A program made the translations under genes and the position numbers. The notes beneath the pieces are model-generated. The model saw only the letters and a program-made list of their open reading frames with translations, was not told where the DNA came from and searched no databases. A stretch of DNA of 64,000 bases, taken from assembly GCF_040530035.1 (NCBI RefSeq), contig NZ_JBEWCD010000001.1, forward strand, positions 1,612,001 to 1,676,000. Direction: 5' to 3'. Positions 1-9,102 of this stretch are shown one piece after another. Within the stretch, counting starts at the first letter, position 1. The number at the start of each line of letters is the position of its first letter. This DNA comes from Roseibium sp. HPY-6. GTDB taxonomy: Bacteria; Pseudomonadota; Alphaproteobacteria; Rhizobiales; Stappiaceae.

Positions 1-458
1 TGCCATCTATCCTGCCTTGCGATCCGTTTTCACTTGGATCCGCTCAGATTTTGTGCATCGCAATCCCGCTGTTGCCTTTTGTAGCTCAAACACTCGGCAA
101 AGAGCACACAGAGAGCAGCTGATACACTCTCGCTCCAACTACGACTTGCAATTATCGTGCCCAATCTCAGCCAATTAATCTTATTGTTACTATGTTACAT
201 GAAGAATTATTCGGCAAAGAGTTATCTTGCAGCCTCAACGCTCAGTATTTTGAAAGCATCTTTGAATGAAGTCGCTCAGGAATATTTCCACGCGACCAAG
301 CGAAACATTGTCTCATAGTTCGAACCGAGCCGGAATCAGTCAATTGACCCACAGCAACTGACGCATTGCGGCAGCGCACAAAAAACGTCGACGCTTGGAG
401 CCAGACAGAGGTGCTTGAAAGCGCCCTGCTCAAACTCGAACCAGATAGGGGTCCAAGT
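1..458. other. Upstream region of the urt/fmd operon, no gene seen
   Basis: No convincing coding sequence is visible. The open frame of the transporter gene extends back to 366, but the residues before 459 do not look like a protein N-terminus. I looked for a sigma-54 element (GG-N10-GC), which would be expected for a nitrogen-controlled operon, and found no good match. The region must hold the promoter of the downstream operon, but I cannot place it. Confidence 0.4.
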
Positions 459-1712
459 ATGCGACGCGTGAAAGACATTATTCAAAGCCGGATGTCCCGC
501 CGGTCCCTCCTGGCGGGAACCGCCGCCACTGCAATTGTCGCGGCGACTGGTGCGGTAACGCCGGCCTTCGCCGACGAAGTCAACACCACGGGGCTCGCCG
601 TTACCGACGACACTGTTCAGGTCGGTATTCTTCATTCGGTCACGGGCACCATGGCGATCTCCGAGACCGGGTCCGTGCAGGCTGAAAAGCTGGCCATCGA
701 ACAGATCAACGCCATGGGCGGCGTTCTTGGCCGGAAGATCGAATACATCCAGGAAGACGGCGCCTCCGACTGGCCGACTTTCGCGGAAAAGGCCAAAAAG
801 CTCCTCGTGAACGACAAGGTCGCTGCCGTCTTCGGATGCTGGACGTCAGCCTCCCGCAAAGCGGTTCTGCCGGTGTTCGAACAGTATAACGGCATGCTCT
901 ACTATCCGACCTTCTACGAGGGGCTAGAGCAGTCGCCGAACGTGATCTACACGGGCCAGGAAGCGACGCAGCAGATCATTGCCGGGATCGACTGGGTTGC
1001 TGAGGAAAAGGGTGCGAAAAGTTTCTACCTGCTCGGATCCGACTACATCTGGCCGCGCACGTCCAACAAGATCGCCCGCAAGCACATTGAGAAACTTGGC
1101 CACAAGGTTGTCGGCGAGGAGTACTATCCGCTCGGCCATACCCAATTCAACTCGGTCATCAACAAGATCAAGCTGAAGAAGCCGGACGTTATCTACGCCA
1201 TCGTCGTGGGCGGTTCGAACGTTGCTTTTTACAAGCAGCTCAAGGCTGCCGGCATCGACATGACCAAGGAAAAACCGCTTCTGCTGACGATTTCGGTGAC
1301 CGAAGACGAAATCCGCGGCATTGGTGGTGAAAACATCGAGGGCGCTTACGCCGCGATGAAATACTTCCAGTCTCTGGAAAACGAAAACAACATCGAATTC
1401 GTGAAAGCATTCAAGGAGATGTGGGGCGATGATGTCGTCATTGGCGACGTTACCCAGGCCGCTTATCTCGGTCCATGGCTCTGGAAGGCCGCGGTCGAAA
1501 AGGCGGGCAGCTTCGACATCGACAAGGTGCGCCTCGCATCACCGGGCATTGAACTGACCACGGCGCCTGAAGGCTATGTACGCATTCACGAAAACCACCA
1601 CCTGTGGTCCAAGACGCGCATCGGTCTGGCAAAGCCCGACGGTCAGTATGAACTGATCTATGAAACCGCGGAGCTGATGGAGCCGGATCCGTTCCCGGAA
1701 GGCTACCAGTAA
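459..1712 (+). CDS. urtA: Urea/short-chain amide ABC transporter, substrate-binding protein (UrtA/FmdD type)
   Basis: About 417 residues, a periplasmic binding protein of the branched-chain amino acid/urea type (Peripla_BP_5). The N-terminus carries a Tat-like signal, SRRSLLAG followed by an Ala-rich stretch ending in AFA-DE, so the mature protein is periplasmic. I chose ATG 459 because AGGGG lies a few bases upstream; ATG 492, directly before SRRS, is the alternative, and the frame upstream to 366 is probably untranslated. The mature part (TVQVGILHSVTGTMAISE, then FGCWTSASRK) is typical of UrtA/AmiC-like receptors. It heads a five-gene transporter operon followed by formamidase, so the ligand may be urea, formamide or another small amide. 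Confidence 0.9.
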   Translation: MRRVKDIIQSRMSRRSLLAGTAATAIVAATGAVTPAFADEVNTTGLAVTDDTVQVGILHSVTGTMAISETGSVQAEKLAIEQINAMGGVLGRKIEYIQEDGASDWPTFAEKAKKLLVNDKVAAVFGCWTSASRKAVLPVFEQYNGMLYYPTFYEGLEQSPNVIYTGQEATQQIIAGIDWVAEEKGAKSFYLLGSDYIWPRTSNKIARKHIEKLGHKVVGEEYYPLGHTQFNSVINKIKLKKPDVIYAIVVGGSNVAFYKQLKAAGIDMTKEKPLLLTISVTEDEIRGIGGENIEGAYAAMKYFQSLENENNIEFVKAFKEMWGDDVVIGDVTQAAYLGPWLWKAAVEKAGSFDIDKVRLASPGIELTTAPEGYVRIHENHHLWSKTRIGLAKPDGQYELIYETAELMEPDPFPEGYQ

Positions 1713-1885
1713 GCGGCGTTCCCTCTCTCCCCTGGGACGGAAACGCCCGCCCGATTGACGGGCGACCCGGCAAGGCACTGCGCGCGAGCAGCCCGTGCGG
1801 TGCCTTGCCCAACCTTCGCACTTGCCATTCCCACAGCAGGGGCACCTTGCCTTCGCATCGCCCCAAAGCCTGGAGACCGCGCGCC

Positions 1886-2812
1886 ATGTTCGCCGACTAC
1901 ACCTGGACGGAACTCGGGTCCATCTTTGCCATGCAGGGTTTTGCCGGACTGATCCTTTTTTCCGTTTTCGTTCTGATGGCCCTGGGCCTTGCAATCATTT
2001 TCGGCCAGATGGGCGTGATCAACATGGCACATGGCGAGTTCATGATCCTGGGCGCCTATGTGACGTATCTGTGCTCGAATTTCGTCGAGGCCTATTTTCC
2101 CGCACTCTTCGGGATCTACTTCTTTTTCGCGATGGCTCTGGCCTTTGTCGCTGCCGGCGCGCTTGGCGCACTCGTGGAATGGTCACTCATAAGGCACCTC
2201 TACAAACGGCCGCTCGACACGCTCCTGGCAACCTGGGGACTGAGCCTTATCCTCCAGCAGGCCTACCGCTCGATCTTCGGAGCGCGCGAGGTTGGCGTCT
2301 CGCTGCCGAACTGGCTGCTCGGGTCAGTCCCCCTCACCGACATCATCGAGATCCCCATCAACGGCATCTTCGTCATGGTGCTGACCTTCGTTATCGCCAT
2401 CGGCGTCTATTTCATTTTGTTCCGTTCACGGATGGGCATGCAGACGCGCGCGGTGGTGCAGAACCGGGTCATGGCAGGTGCTGTGGGCATCAACACGCAG
2501 AAGGTCGACCGCAACACATTCGCGCTCGGCTGCGGCATTGCCGGCATCGCCGGAAGCGCCTTCACCATGATCGGGTCGACCGGTCCCACCGCCGGCCAGC
2601 TCTATATCGTCGACACGTTCCTGATCGTCGTGTTCGGCGGCGCAGCCAGCCTGCTTGGAACCATCGCTTCGTCTTTTGCAATCAGCCAGGCCCAGTCGAC
2701 CATGGAGTTCTTCCTGTCCGGCTCCATGGCCAAGGTTCTGACGCTCCTGACCGTGGTCGGCATCCTGATGCTGCGTCCCCAGGGTCTCTTCTCCCTGAAA
2801 ATCCGCCGCTAA
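1886..2812 (+). CDS. urtB: Urea/amide ABC transporter permease UrtB
   Basis: About 308 residues, an inner-membrane permease of the LivH/UrtB family (BPD_transp_2), rich in hydrophobic helices. The early segment GLAIIFGQMGVINMAHGEF is the classic LivH-type signature. The frame is open from 1805, but ATG 1886 (MFADYTW) has TGGAGA upstream and matches the family N-terminus. It lies between the binding protein and UrtC, whose start follows within about ten bases of this stop. It should form the membrane channel with UrtC, driven by UrtD and UrtE. Confidence 0.9.
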   Translation: MFADYTWTELGSIFAMQGFAGLILFSVFVLMALGLAIIFGQMGVINMAHGEFMILGAYVTYLCSNFVEAYFPALFGIYFFFAMALAFVAAGALGALVEWSLIRHLYKRPLDTLLATWGLSLILQQAYRSIFGAREVGVSLPNWLLGSVPLTDIIEIPINGIFVMVLTFVIAIGVYFILFRSRMGMQTRAVVQNRVMAGAVGINTQKVDRNTFALGCGIAGIAGSAFTMIGSTGPTAGQLYIVDTFLIVVFGGAASLLGTIASSFAISQAQSTMEFFLSGSMAKVLTLLTVVGILMLRPQGLFSLKIRR

Positions 2813-2822
2813 GGAGGCCGTG

Positions 2823-3989
2823 ATGACAAGCCTTAAATCCTTCATGTCGCGGCAGGAACTGATCGGCATCCTCGTCATTGCCGCCGTTCTTTTCGTTGTC
2901 ATGCCGCTGGCAATGGACATCTTCCGGCTCAACCTGTTCGGCAAGTACCTGACCTACGCCTTCGTTGCCGTCGGCCTCGTTCTGTGCTGGGGCAAGTGCG
3001 GCATTCTCAGCCTCGGCCAGGGTGTTTTCTTCGGCCTCGGCGGCTACTGCATGGCCATGTACCTGAAGCTGGAGGCGTCCACGCCCGAGGCGACCGCCAT
3101 CCAGTCGACACCCGGCATTCCCGACTTCATGGACTGGAACCAGATTACCGCGCTGCCCTGGTTCTGGGAGCCGTTCAACAGCCTGACATTCACGTTGCTC
3201 GCCATCATCGTCGTGCCGGCCCTCTTCGCCTTCATTATCGGGGCGGCCATGTTCAAGCGGCGTGTCGGCGGCGTCTATTTCGCGATTATCACCCAGGCAA
3301 TCGCGGCGATTCTGACGATCCTGATCATCGGTCAGCAAGGCTATACCGGCGGGGTGAATGGGATCACGGACCTGAGGACGCTGAAGGGGTGGGACATCCG
3401 CACCGACGAGGCAAAGTACATTCTCTACTACGTGAACGGCGCGCTGCTGATCGCCGTCCTCCTGCTGAGCCAGGTCGTGCTCAAAAGCAAGCTTGGCCGC
3501 CTGCTGGTGGCGGTCCGGGACCAGGAGGACCGTGTTCGGTTCTCCGGGTACGATGTCTCCAACATCAAGATCTTCGTCTTCTGTTTCGCAGCCGTCCTGT
3601 CTGCGATTGGCGGTGCGATGTTCACCCTTCAGGTGGGCTTCATGTCCCCGTCCTTCGTCGGCATCGTGCCGTCGATCGAGATGGTGATTTTCTGTGCCGT
3701 CGGCGGCCGCCTGTCGATCTTCGGCGCCGTCTACGGAACGCTGCTCGTCAACTGGGCCAAGACCACGTTTTCAGAGACATTCCCCGAACTTTGGCTCTTC
3801 GGCCTCGGTGCTCTTTTCATCGCCGTGGTGCTGATTTTTCCGAACGGCCTCTCCGGTCTTTACCAGTCCTATCTCGCACCTCTTGTGGACCGTCTCGTTT
3901 CAGCCGGCAAACGCAAGGGACGCTCCGACACAGCTCCTCCGCCATCCTCCGGCTTTGGTGCCGAAACGACCGCAAAGCCAGCCGAATAG
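2823..3989 (+). CDS. urtC: Urea/amide ABC transporter permease UrtC
   Basis: About 388 residues, a LivM/UrtC-family inner-membrane permease. The signature GKCGILSLGQGVFFGLGGY lies near residue 60. ATG 2823 follows AAGGAGG at 2811-2817; a GTG three bases earlier is an alternative. The C-terminus has a short Pro/Ser-rich tail. It partners UrtB in the heterodimeric pore. Translation is probably coupled to its neighbours, because the urtB stop overlaps the ribosome binding site. Confidence 0.9.
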   Translation: MTSLKSFMSRQELIGILVIAAVLFVVMPLAMDIFRLNLFGKYLTYAFVAVGLVLCWGKCGILSLGQGVFFGLGGYCMAMYLKLEASTPEATAIQSTPGIPDFMDWNQITALPWFWEPFNSLTFTLLAIIVVPALFAFIIGAAMFKRRVGGVYFAIITQAIAAILTILIIGQQGYTGGVNGITDLRTLKGWDIRTDEAKYILYYVNGALLIAVLLLSQVVLKSKLGRLLVAVRDQEDRVRFSGYDVSNIKIFVFCFAAVLSAIGGAMFTLQVGFMSPSFVGIVPSIEMVIFCAVGGRLSIFGAVYGTLLVNWAKTTFSETFPELWLFGLGALFIAVVLIFPNGLSGLYQSYLAPLVDRLVSAGKRKGRSDTAPPPSSGFGAETTAKPAE

Positions 3990-3998
3990 GAGGCCCAC

Positions 3999-4754
3999 AT
4001 GAATACGATCAACAACAACACCGATTTTCTGCTGTCGATTGAAAATCTGACCGTCTCCTTCGATGGATTCAAAGCGGTCGACGATCTCAACCTCTATGTT
4101 GACGAGAACGAGATCCACGTGATCATCGGCCCGAACGGGGCTGGCAAAACCACCGTGCTCGACCTTATCTGCGGGCGCACGCGATCGACCGACGGCTCGA
4201 TCAAGTTCCGCAACAAGGAACTGACCGACATGCGCGAACACGAGATCGTTCGTGAAGGCGTTGGCCGCAAATTCCAGAATCCGTCCATCTACGAAGATCT
4301 GACGGTTTTCGAGAATCTCGAACTCTCCTTCCCGCGCGGACGCAGCGTCTGGGGAGCCCTGACGTTTCAGCGGGACCAGGACGTCAAGGCGCGGGTTCAT
4401 GAAATCGCGGGCATGGTGTTCCTCGACGAGCTTCTCGACAAGCAAGCCGCGCTGCTCAGTCACGGTCAGAAGCAGTGGCTGGAGATCGGCATGCTGCTGA
4501 TCCAGGACCCGGAGCTCTTGATGCTGGACGAGCCGGTTGCCGGCATGAGCGTCTCCGAACGCAAGCAGACAGCGAAACTTCTCAATGAAATCACAAAGGG
4601 CCGCTCGGTGATGGTGGTGGAGCACGACATGAAGTTCGTCGAGGACATCGCCCACCGCGTCACAGTTCTCCACCAGGGAAAGATCCTTTCCGAAGGCTCC
4701 ATGGCCAAGGTGCAGGCGGACCCCAAGGTCATCGATGTCTATCTCGGCCACTAG
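3999..4754 (+). CDS. urtD: Urea/amide ABC transporter ATPase UrtD
   Basis: A 251-residue ABC ATPase. It has Walker A GPNGAGKT at 44-51, signature LSHGQ at 153-157 and Walker B LLMLDEP at 173-179. The signature with His in place of Gly (LSHGQKQWLEIGMLL) is characteristic of UrtD rather than LivG. An AGGAGG site overlaps the urtC stop just upstream. It is the first of the two cytoplasmic ATPases and pairs with UrtE. Confidence 0.92.
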   Translation: MNTINNNTDFLLSIENLTVSFDGFKAVDDLNLYVDENEIHVIIGPNGAGKTTVLDLICGRTRSTDGSIKFRNKELTDMREHEIVREGVGRKFQNPSIYEDLTVFENLELSFPRGRSVWGALTFQRDQDVKARVHEIAGMVFLDELLDKQAALLSHGQKQWLEIGMLLIQDPELLMLDEPVAGMSVSERKQTAKLLNEITKGRSVMVVEHDMKFVEDIAHRVTVLHQGKILSEGSMAKVQADPKVIDVYLGH

Positions 4755-4763
4755 GAGGCTCCA

Positions 4764-5453
4764 ATGCTGAATGTCGCGCACTACCACGTCGCCTACGGCC
4801 AGAGCGAAGTGCTCCACGGTCTCGACTTCACCGTGGCACCCGGCGAGATCATCGCCATCATGGGCCGCAATGGCATGGGCAAAACCACGCTGATGAAATC
4901 TCTCATGGGGATCGTGCCAACCAAGGACGGCGCCGCTGCCGTTGACGGTGTCGACATCACCTCGATGCAGAGCTACGAGCGCGTTGCCAACGGCATCGCC
5001 TACGTGCCCCAGGGCCGGATGATTTTCCCGACCATGACGGTCCAGGAAAACATCGAGACCGGACTTTCGATCAGTGGCAGAAGCAAAGTTCCGGGAGACA
5101 TCTACGAATTGTTTCCGGTCCTGCTCGACATGAAGGGCCGCCGGGGCGGCAATCTTTCCGGGGGCCAGCAGCAACAGCTCGCCATCGCGCGCGCGCTCGC
5201 AACCAATCCAAAAGTGCTGCTGCTGGATGAGCCCACCGAAGGTATCCAGCCGTCGATCATTCGTGAAATGGCGCGCGTGCTCAGGCGTATCCGGGACGAA
5301 CGCGATCTTTCCATCGTCGTCTCGGAACAGGTCCTATCCTTCGCTCTCGACGTCGCCGACCGTGTGCTCGTTCTGGAGAACGGACGCCTCGTTCACGACG
5401 AGCCGCGAGACAGCGTCGACGAAGAAAAGGTCGCTGCGTTCCTGTCCGTCTGA
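4764..5453 (+). CDS. urtE: Urea/amide ABC transporter ATPase UrtE
   Basis: A 229-residue ABC ATPase of the LivF/UrtE branch. It has Walker A GRNGMGKT at 34-41, signature LSGGQ at 131-135 and Walker B LLLDEP at 152-157, followed by TEGIQPSII as in UrtE. A ribosome site (AGGAGG) lies immediately before the ATG, nine bases after urtD. Together with UrtD it energises the UrtBC pore. The formamidase gene follows after about 56 bases. Confidence 0.92.
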   Translation: MLNVAHYHVAYGQSEVLHGLDFTVAPGEIIAIMGRNGMGKTTLMKSLMGIVPTKDGAAAVDGVDITSMQSYERVANGIAYVPQGRMIFPTMTVQENIETGLSISGRSKVPGDIYELFPVLLDMKGRRGGNLSGGQQQQLAIARALATNPKVLLLDEPTEGIQPSIIREMARVLRRIRDERDLSIVVSEQVLSFALDVADRVLVLENGRLVHDEPRDSVDEEKVAAFLSV

Positions 5454-5509
5454 GCAATCGAAACTTCCGACAAAAAACCAAACCGCAGGTATTCAAGAGG
5501 AGAAGCCCA

Positions 5510-6739
5510 ATGGCAGATACACTGATCTCGGTAGACTTGAGCGAGTCCCCGCACACAAACGAGAAGGTTCACAACCGCTGGCACCCTGACATTCCGATGG
5601 CGGTCTGGGTGGAGCCTGGCGATGATTTCAGGATCGAGACCTATGACTGGACCGGGGGCCAGATAAAGAACGACGACGATGCCGCTGACGTGCGCGATGT
5701 CGAGCTTGAGCAGGTTCACTACCTGTCGGGTCCGATTGGTGTGAAGGGAGCCGAGCCGGGTGATCTGCTCGTCGTCGATATCCTCGATATCGGTGCCAAG
5801 GAAGAAATGCTCTGGGGTTTCAACGGCTTCTTCTCCAAGCAGAATGGCGGTGGTTTTCTGACGGAGCACTTTCCGGAAGCACAGAAGTCGATCTGGGATA
5901 TCGAGGGCATGTTCACGCGCTCGCGCCATGTACCGGGTGTCAGCTATGCGGGGCTCATTCATCCTGGTCTTATTGGGTGCCTTCCGGACCGATCCATGCT
6001 GGACATGTGGAACACACGGGAAAAGGCCCTGTTCGACACAGACCCGGAGCGCATTCCGCCGCTTGCGGCGCTCCCCAACACTCAATCCGCTCATATGGGT
6101 CAATTGAAAGGTGAGGCAAAAGACAAAGCCGCTGCGGAAGCCGCCAGAACCGTCCCGCCACGAGAACATGGCGGCAACTGCGACATCAAGGATCTATCGC
6201 GCGGTTCAAAGATCTATTTTCCTGTCTACGTGGACGGTGCCGGTCTTTCCATGGGCGACCTGCATTTCAGCCAGGGCGATGGCGAGATCACCTTCTGCGG
6301 TGCAATCGAAATGGCCGGATGGCTTCACATCCGTGTCAGTCTGATCAAGGAAGGCGTGACGAAATACGGCGTCAAGAACCCGATTTTCAAACCCTCCCCC
6401 ATCACGCCGAAATACGACGACTATCTCATCTTCGAAGGCATTTCGGTCGACGAGGCCGGCACACAGCACTATCTCGACGTCCACATCGCCTACCGAATGG
6501 CATGCCTCAACGCGATCGAATACATGAAAAAGTTCGGTTACACGGGCGCACAGGCCTACGCGATCCTCGGAACAGCCCCCGTTCAGGGGCACATTTCAGG
6601 GGTGGTCGACATACCGAATGCCTGCGCAACGCTTTGGCTGCCGACGGATGTCTTCGAATTCGACATGATGCCCGGTTCGGAAGGTCCGAAGGCTTATCTT
6701 GACGGCTCAATCGACGTTCCGCTTGCACCCGACCTTTAA
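5510..6739 (+). CDS. fmdA: Formamidase (acetamidase/formamidase family)
   Basis: 409 residues, matching FmdA, which hydrolyses formamide to formate and ammonia in the cytoplasm. Recognisable family stretches are FNGFFSKQNGGGFLTEHFP, SRHVPGV near residue 145, PPREHGGNCDIKDL near 220 and GDGEITFCGAIEM near 260. The start has a strong AGAGGAG site upstream. The order transporter, fmdA, fmdB resembles the amide-induced fmd cluster described in Methylophilus methylotrophus, which points to amide uptake and use as a nitrogen source. It could accept acetamide or another small amide, but formamide is the family norm. Confidence 0.93.
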   Translation: MADTLISVDLSESPHTNEKVHNRWHPDIPMAVWVEPGDDFRIETYDWTGGQIKNDDDAADVRDVELEQVHYLSGPIGVKGAEPGDLLVVDILDIGAKEEMLWGFNGFFSKQNGGGFLTEHFPEAQKSIWDIEGMFTRSRHVPGVSYAGLIHPGLIGCLPDRSMLDMWNTREKALFDTDPERIPPLAALPNTQSAHMGQLKGEAKDKAAAEAARTVPPREHGGNCDIKDLSRGSKIYFPVYVDGAGLSMGDLHFSQGDGEITFCGAIEMAGWLHIRVSLIKEGVTKYGVKNPIFKPSPITPKYDDYLIFEGISVDEAGTQHYLDVHIAYRMACLNAIEYMKKFGYTGAQAYAILGTAPVQGHISGVVDIPNACATLWLPTDVFEFDMMPGSEGPKAYLDGSIDVPLAPDL

Positions 6740-6820
6740 CCGGAACCCGGGAGACGAGGCCGGGGCCAGCCGCCGGAGAATTTCCGGTCTCAAGCACAAT
6801 CAATTTTTGAGGACGATCTC

Positions 6821-7195
6821 ATGCCCCTTTACGACTATCTTTGCGCAACCTGCGGTCCGATATCAGCGCGCCGGCCCATGTCCGAGCATGATGCGCCGAT
6901 CATGTGTCCCGCCTGCAAGGCTGAAGCGCCACGCGCCATCCTTCAGGCACCCAACATGTCCGGTCTTTCTTCCAGCGACAGGCAGGCACATCAGCGCAAC
7001 GAAGCCGCTCGGCATAACCCCAAGTTTTCGACAAAGTCGGAACGTGAAGACGTCAGCAGAGAAACGCGCAAACGCCATCCAGCTGGCTGTTCGTGCTGTT
7101 CCGGTTCAAAGGGAAACTTCCGTTCCAGCGCGGTCTACAAGGCTGACGGAAGTAAAACCTTTCCGTCCAAGCGCCCCTGGATGATCAGCCACTGA
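6821..7195 (+). CDS. fmdB: FmdB-family zinc ribbon protein
   Basis: 124 residues. The N-terminal 40 residues form an FmdB-type zinc ribbon with cysteines C8, C11, C29 and C32 in the MPLYDYLCATCG context. The rest is Ser/Lys/Arg-rich and contains a second Cys-dense patch (GCSCCSG) near residue 90. FmdB was proposed as a putative regulator of formamidase expression, but its biochemical role is unclear. It closes the amide operon about 80 bases after fmdA. It is longer than the simple zinc-ribbon-only homologues. Confidence 0.85.
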   Translation: MPLYDYLCATCGPISARRPMSEHDAPIMCPACKAEAPRAILQAPNMSGLSSSDRQAHQRNEAARHNPKFSTKSEREDVSRETRKRHPAGCSCCSGSKGNFRSSAVYKADGSKTFPSKRPWMISH

Positions 7196-7450
7196 CATTC
7201 GTTCGCTCCGACACGGAATAAAGTTCGGCAAACGAGGCCCAAATGGAAAGCCTGCGAAGGGTCACGCTCAGGGTGCCAAGCCATGCGACGAAATCGAAAC
7301 AGTGTTGGCAACGCAGAGGACGGTCACACACACTGCGGCATGAAAGCGTCTCGCTGCTTCGGCAAGTCCGCCAGCCTTCAACAGCCAGATAGCACCGAAC
7401 GCACAATGCAATGAACAAGCTTGCACGCACGGAATGGGCGAACTGCCGCT

Positions 7451-8389
7451 TCAATCCTCCGTAAACGACACGATTTGATAAACATAATTCGGCACCGACG
7501 ATGTGGCCGTCACCTGGCTTGAGACTGCATTTCCGACAGATCGCCCTCCAGCATACATATTGCCTCCAACAGGCGAGGCGTTTTGCGGGCTCAGGAGGCG
7601 GAACATACCCAAGAACATTTGATATGTTGCGTCCTGACTTAAAGAATACAGTTTCTGGTACGCTTCAGGAGGACACATTTGATGAGCGACGACCCAGCGT
7701 CGGTAATCTCTCACAGCGGCCTGCGCGGTTTCGCAGAGTATTGCTGACTTTACCGCGTTGTTTGCAGTTTGGCGAAGCCAGTAGTCTTTTTCGGAACGCA
7801 GTAGTCCAACAACCATAATCTTGTTCTGGCAATTGCAATATTCGCGGGGGCTCCGGCACTTCCAGACAATGGCTGTTCCCAAATGCGTGCTGACGCTTTC
7901 TGATAGGCTGAATATCGCAGCTGATGGTCTCGTTTCAGATGAGGGTTTTTTTCGACAGTAGTCGGCTACTTCACGTCCCCACGATTCTTGGATCTTTTGG
8001 CCCAGTGCGTGGCTTGTCCAACCTTCTGCCGGCTTCCCGTAAATCAAGTCTTCATATTCAACGCCGAGATCATCCAAGAAGTCCTGCGAAGCGGTGGTCG
8101 TCGTCGTCTCAGGTGTTCCATGCGCCAGGCTTTGTGCAAATTGCTTGTATTTCTTCCATTCGGCGACCAACGAATTGTAATTCTTGATGCCGGGTTGAAG
8201 GGCCATACTGCCGCCCGGGAAAACGAGTTCTTTGTGGGCGTGATAGAACAACAGATCTGCGATCTTGTTCGTATCGGAAATCCCAGCATTTCGAGCTGCC
8301 CAATACAAAACATTCCAATCGGTTATACTGTTATTATAAAAAACATTCTGAACGCTTTGCGGCAGTGACATAGTGTTGAAAGACATCAC
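7451..8389 (-). CDS. Hypothetical protein, unrecognised
   Basis: 312 residues, or a few fewer if a later Met (MSFN or MSLP) is used. I do not recognise the family. There is no signal peptide. The N-terminal 100 residues look like a folded helical domain (WNVLYWAARNAG, then IADLLFYHAHKEL, then YNSLVAEWKKYKQ), followed by a Thr-rich linker and a Cys-containing middle part. The C-terminal 40 residues are Ser/Gly/Val-rich and low in complexity. It stands alone, pointing away from the flanking genes, in a stretch that looks less GC-rich than the operons around it, which suggests recent acquisition. Confidence 0.65.
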   Translation of the reverse strand: MMSFNTMSLPQSVQNVFYNNSITDWNVLYWAARNAGISDTNKIADLLFYHAHKELVFPGGSMALQPGIKNYNSLVAEWKKYKQFAQSLAHGTPETTTTTASQDFLDDLGVEYEDLIYGKPAEGWTSHALGQKIQESWGREVADYCRKKPSSETRPSAAIFSLSESVSTHLGTAIVWKCRSPREYCNCQNKIMVVGLLRSEKDYWLRQTANNAVKSAILCETAQAAVRDYRRWVVAHQMCPPEAYQKLYSLSQDATYQMFLGMFRLLSPQNASPVGGNMYAGGRSVGNAVSSQVTATSSVPNYVYQIVSFTED

Positions 8390-9102
8390 CCGACTCCTTG
8401 ATCCGTGTCAATGAAGTAGATTGCGTAAAAGCCCACTGATGTTTTTCGTTTTTTTAAGATATGAAAACGTTACTTTATTAAATACTTATGTTGACGTGGT
8501 AGAGTAGCATAGTTGGCTACGAGTATCACTACGTTTTTCCTGCCACGTTTGGATCGGGAGCTCGCCTGGTTCCATAGACAGTTCTTTCGCGCGTTCGGTG
8601 TAGCCGTTCGGAACAAAATGCTCAGGTTTGGAAGGCCCATAGCATCGGTGAAGACCTGCCTTGGGCGCTGGACTTCAAGCCCCGAAAGAGACCGTTCAGG
8701 ACGCGCCTGTCATCCAAGTGTGAAGCGCCGATCGATCTGCGGAGAATGACAGGTTCGATGACGCGCCACCGGCGTCAGTGAATTCGTACCGCATGCTTTG
8801 GACTGTTTCAGGAGGCATGAATCACACCAACTTTCCTTCATTCAGTGACTGTTACACTGCAAGAATGAGACCCCGCTTTCTCTCTCTGAAGTGCCTCAAG
8901 ATGATCCGAAGTCGTCATTCAATGGTGTTGGCGAGAAATGGCGCTTGGCGGACATTTCCAGCGAAACGGAACTGGGTCCCGCGCGCACAAACCTGACTGA
9001 TGTTTGTGCGTGATGAGGAAGAAATCAACTTGCCAATTCTCGAAGTTGAAATTAAAATCTTTCAAAATTTCGTCAAAATTATAATGAATTCAGGCTTTTA
9101 AC
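8390..9102. other. Gene-poor stretch between the hypothetical and CTERM genes
   Basis: About 0.7 kb without a convincing gene. Short open frames at 8513-8749 and 8778-8996 on the plus strand have no recognisable protein character. The ends are AT-rich, notably around 8440-8490 and 9045-9100. A perfect 9-bp inverted repeat (CGCACAAAC / GTTTGTGCG) lies at 8984-8992 and 9002-9010, about 90 bases before the CTERM gene. No T-tract follows it, so it is more likely a protein-binding site or a chance hairpin than a terminator. Confidence 0.4.

Noticed and set aside
1795..2823. Open frame of 342 codons on the plus strand over urtB
   Set aside because: Rich in Arg/His/Pro and out of frame with the clear permease.
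3900..5174. Open frame of 424 codons on the minus strand opposite urtC, urtD and urtE
   Set aside because: It is the shadow of three well-recognised genes and has His/Asp-rich composition typical of antisense frames.
7185..7454. 89-codon minus-strand frame after the hypothetical gene
   Set aside because: TTG start without a ribosome site and Ser/Cys/Arg-rich composition; probably chance.
8778..8996. 72-codon plus-strand frame before the CTERM gene
   Set aside because: No protein-like pattern and no ribosome site with reasonable spacing.
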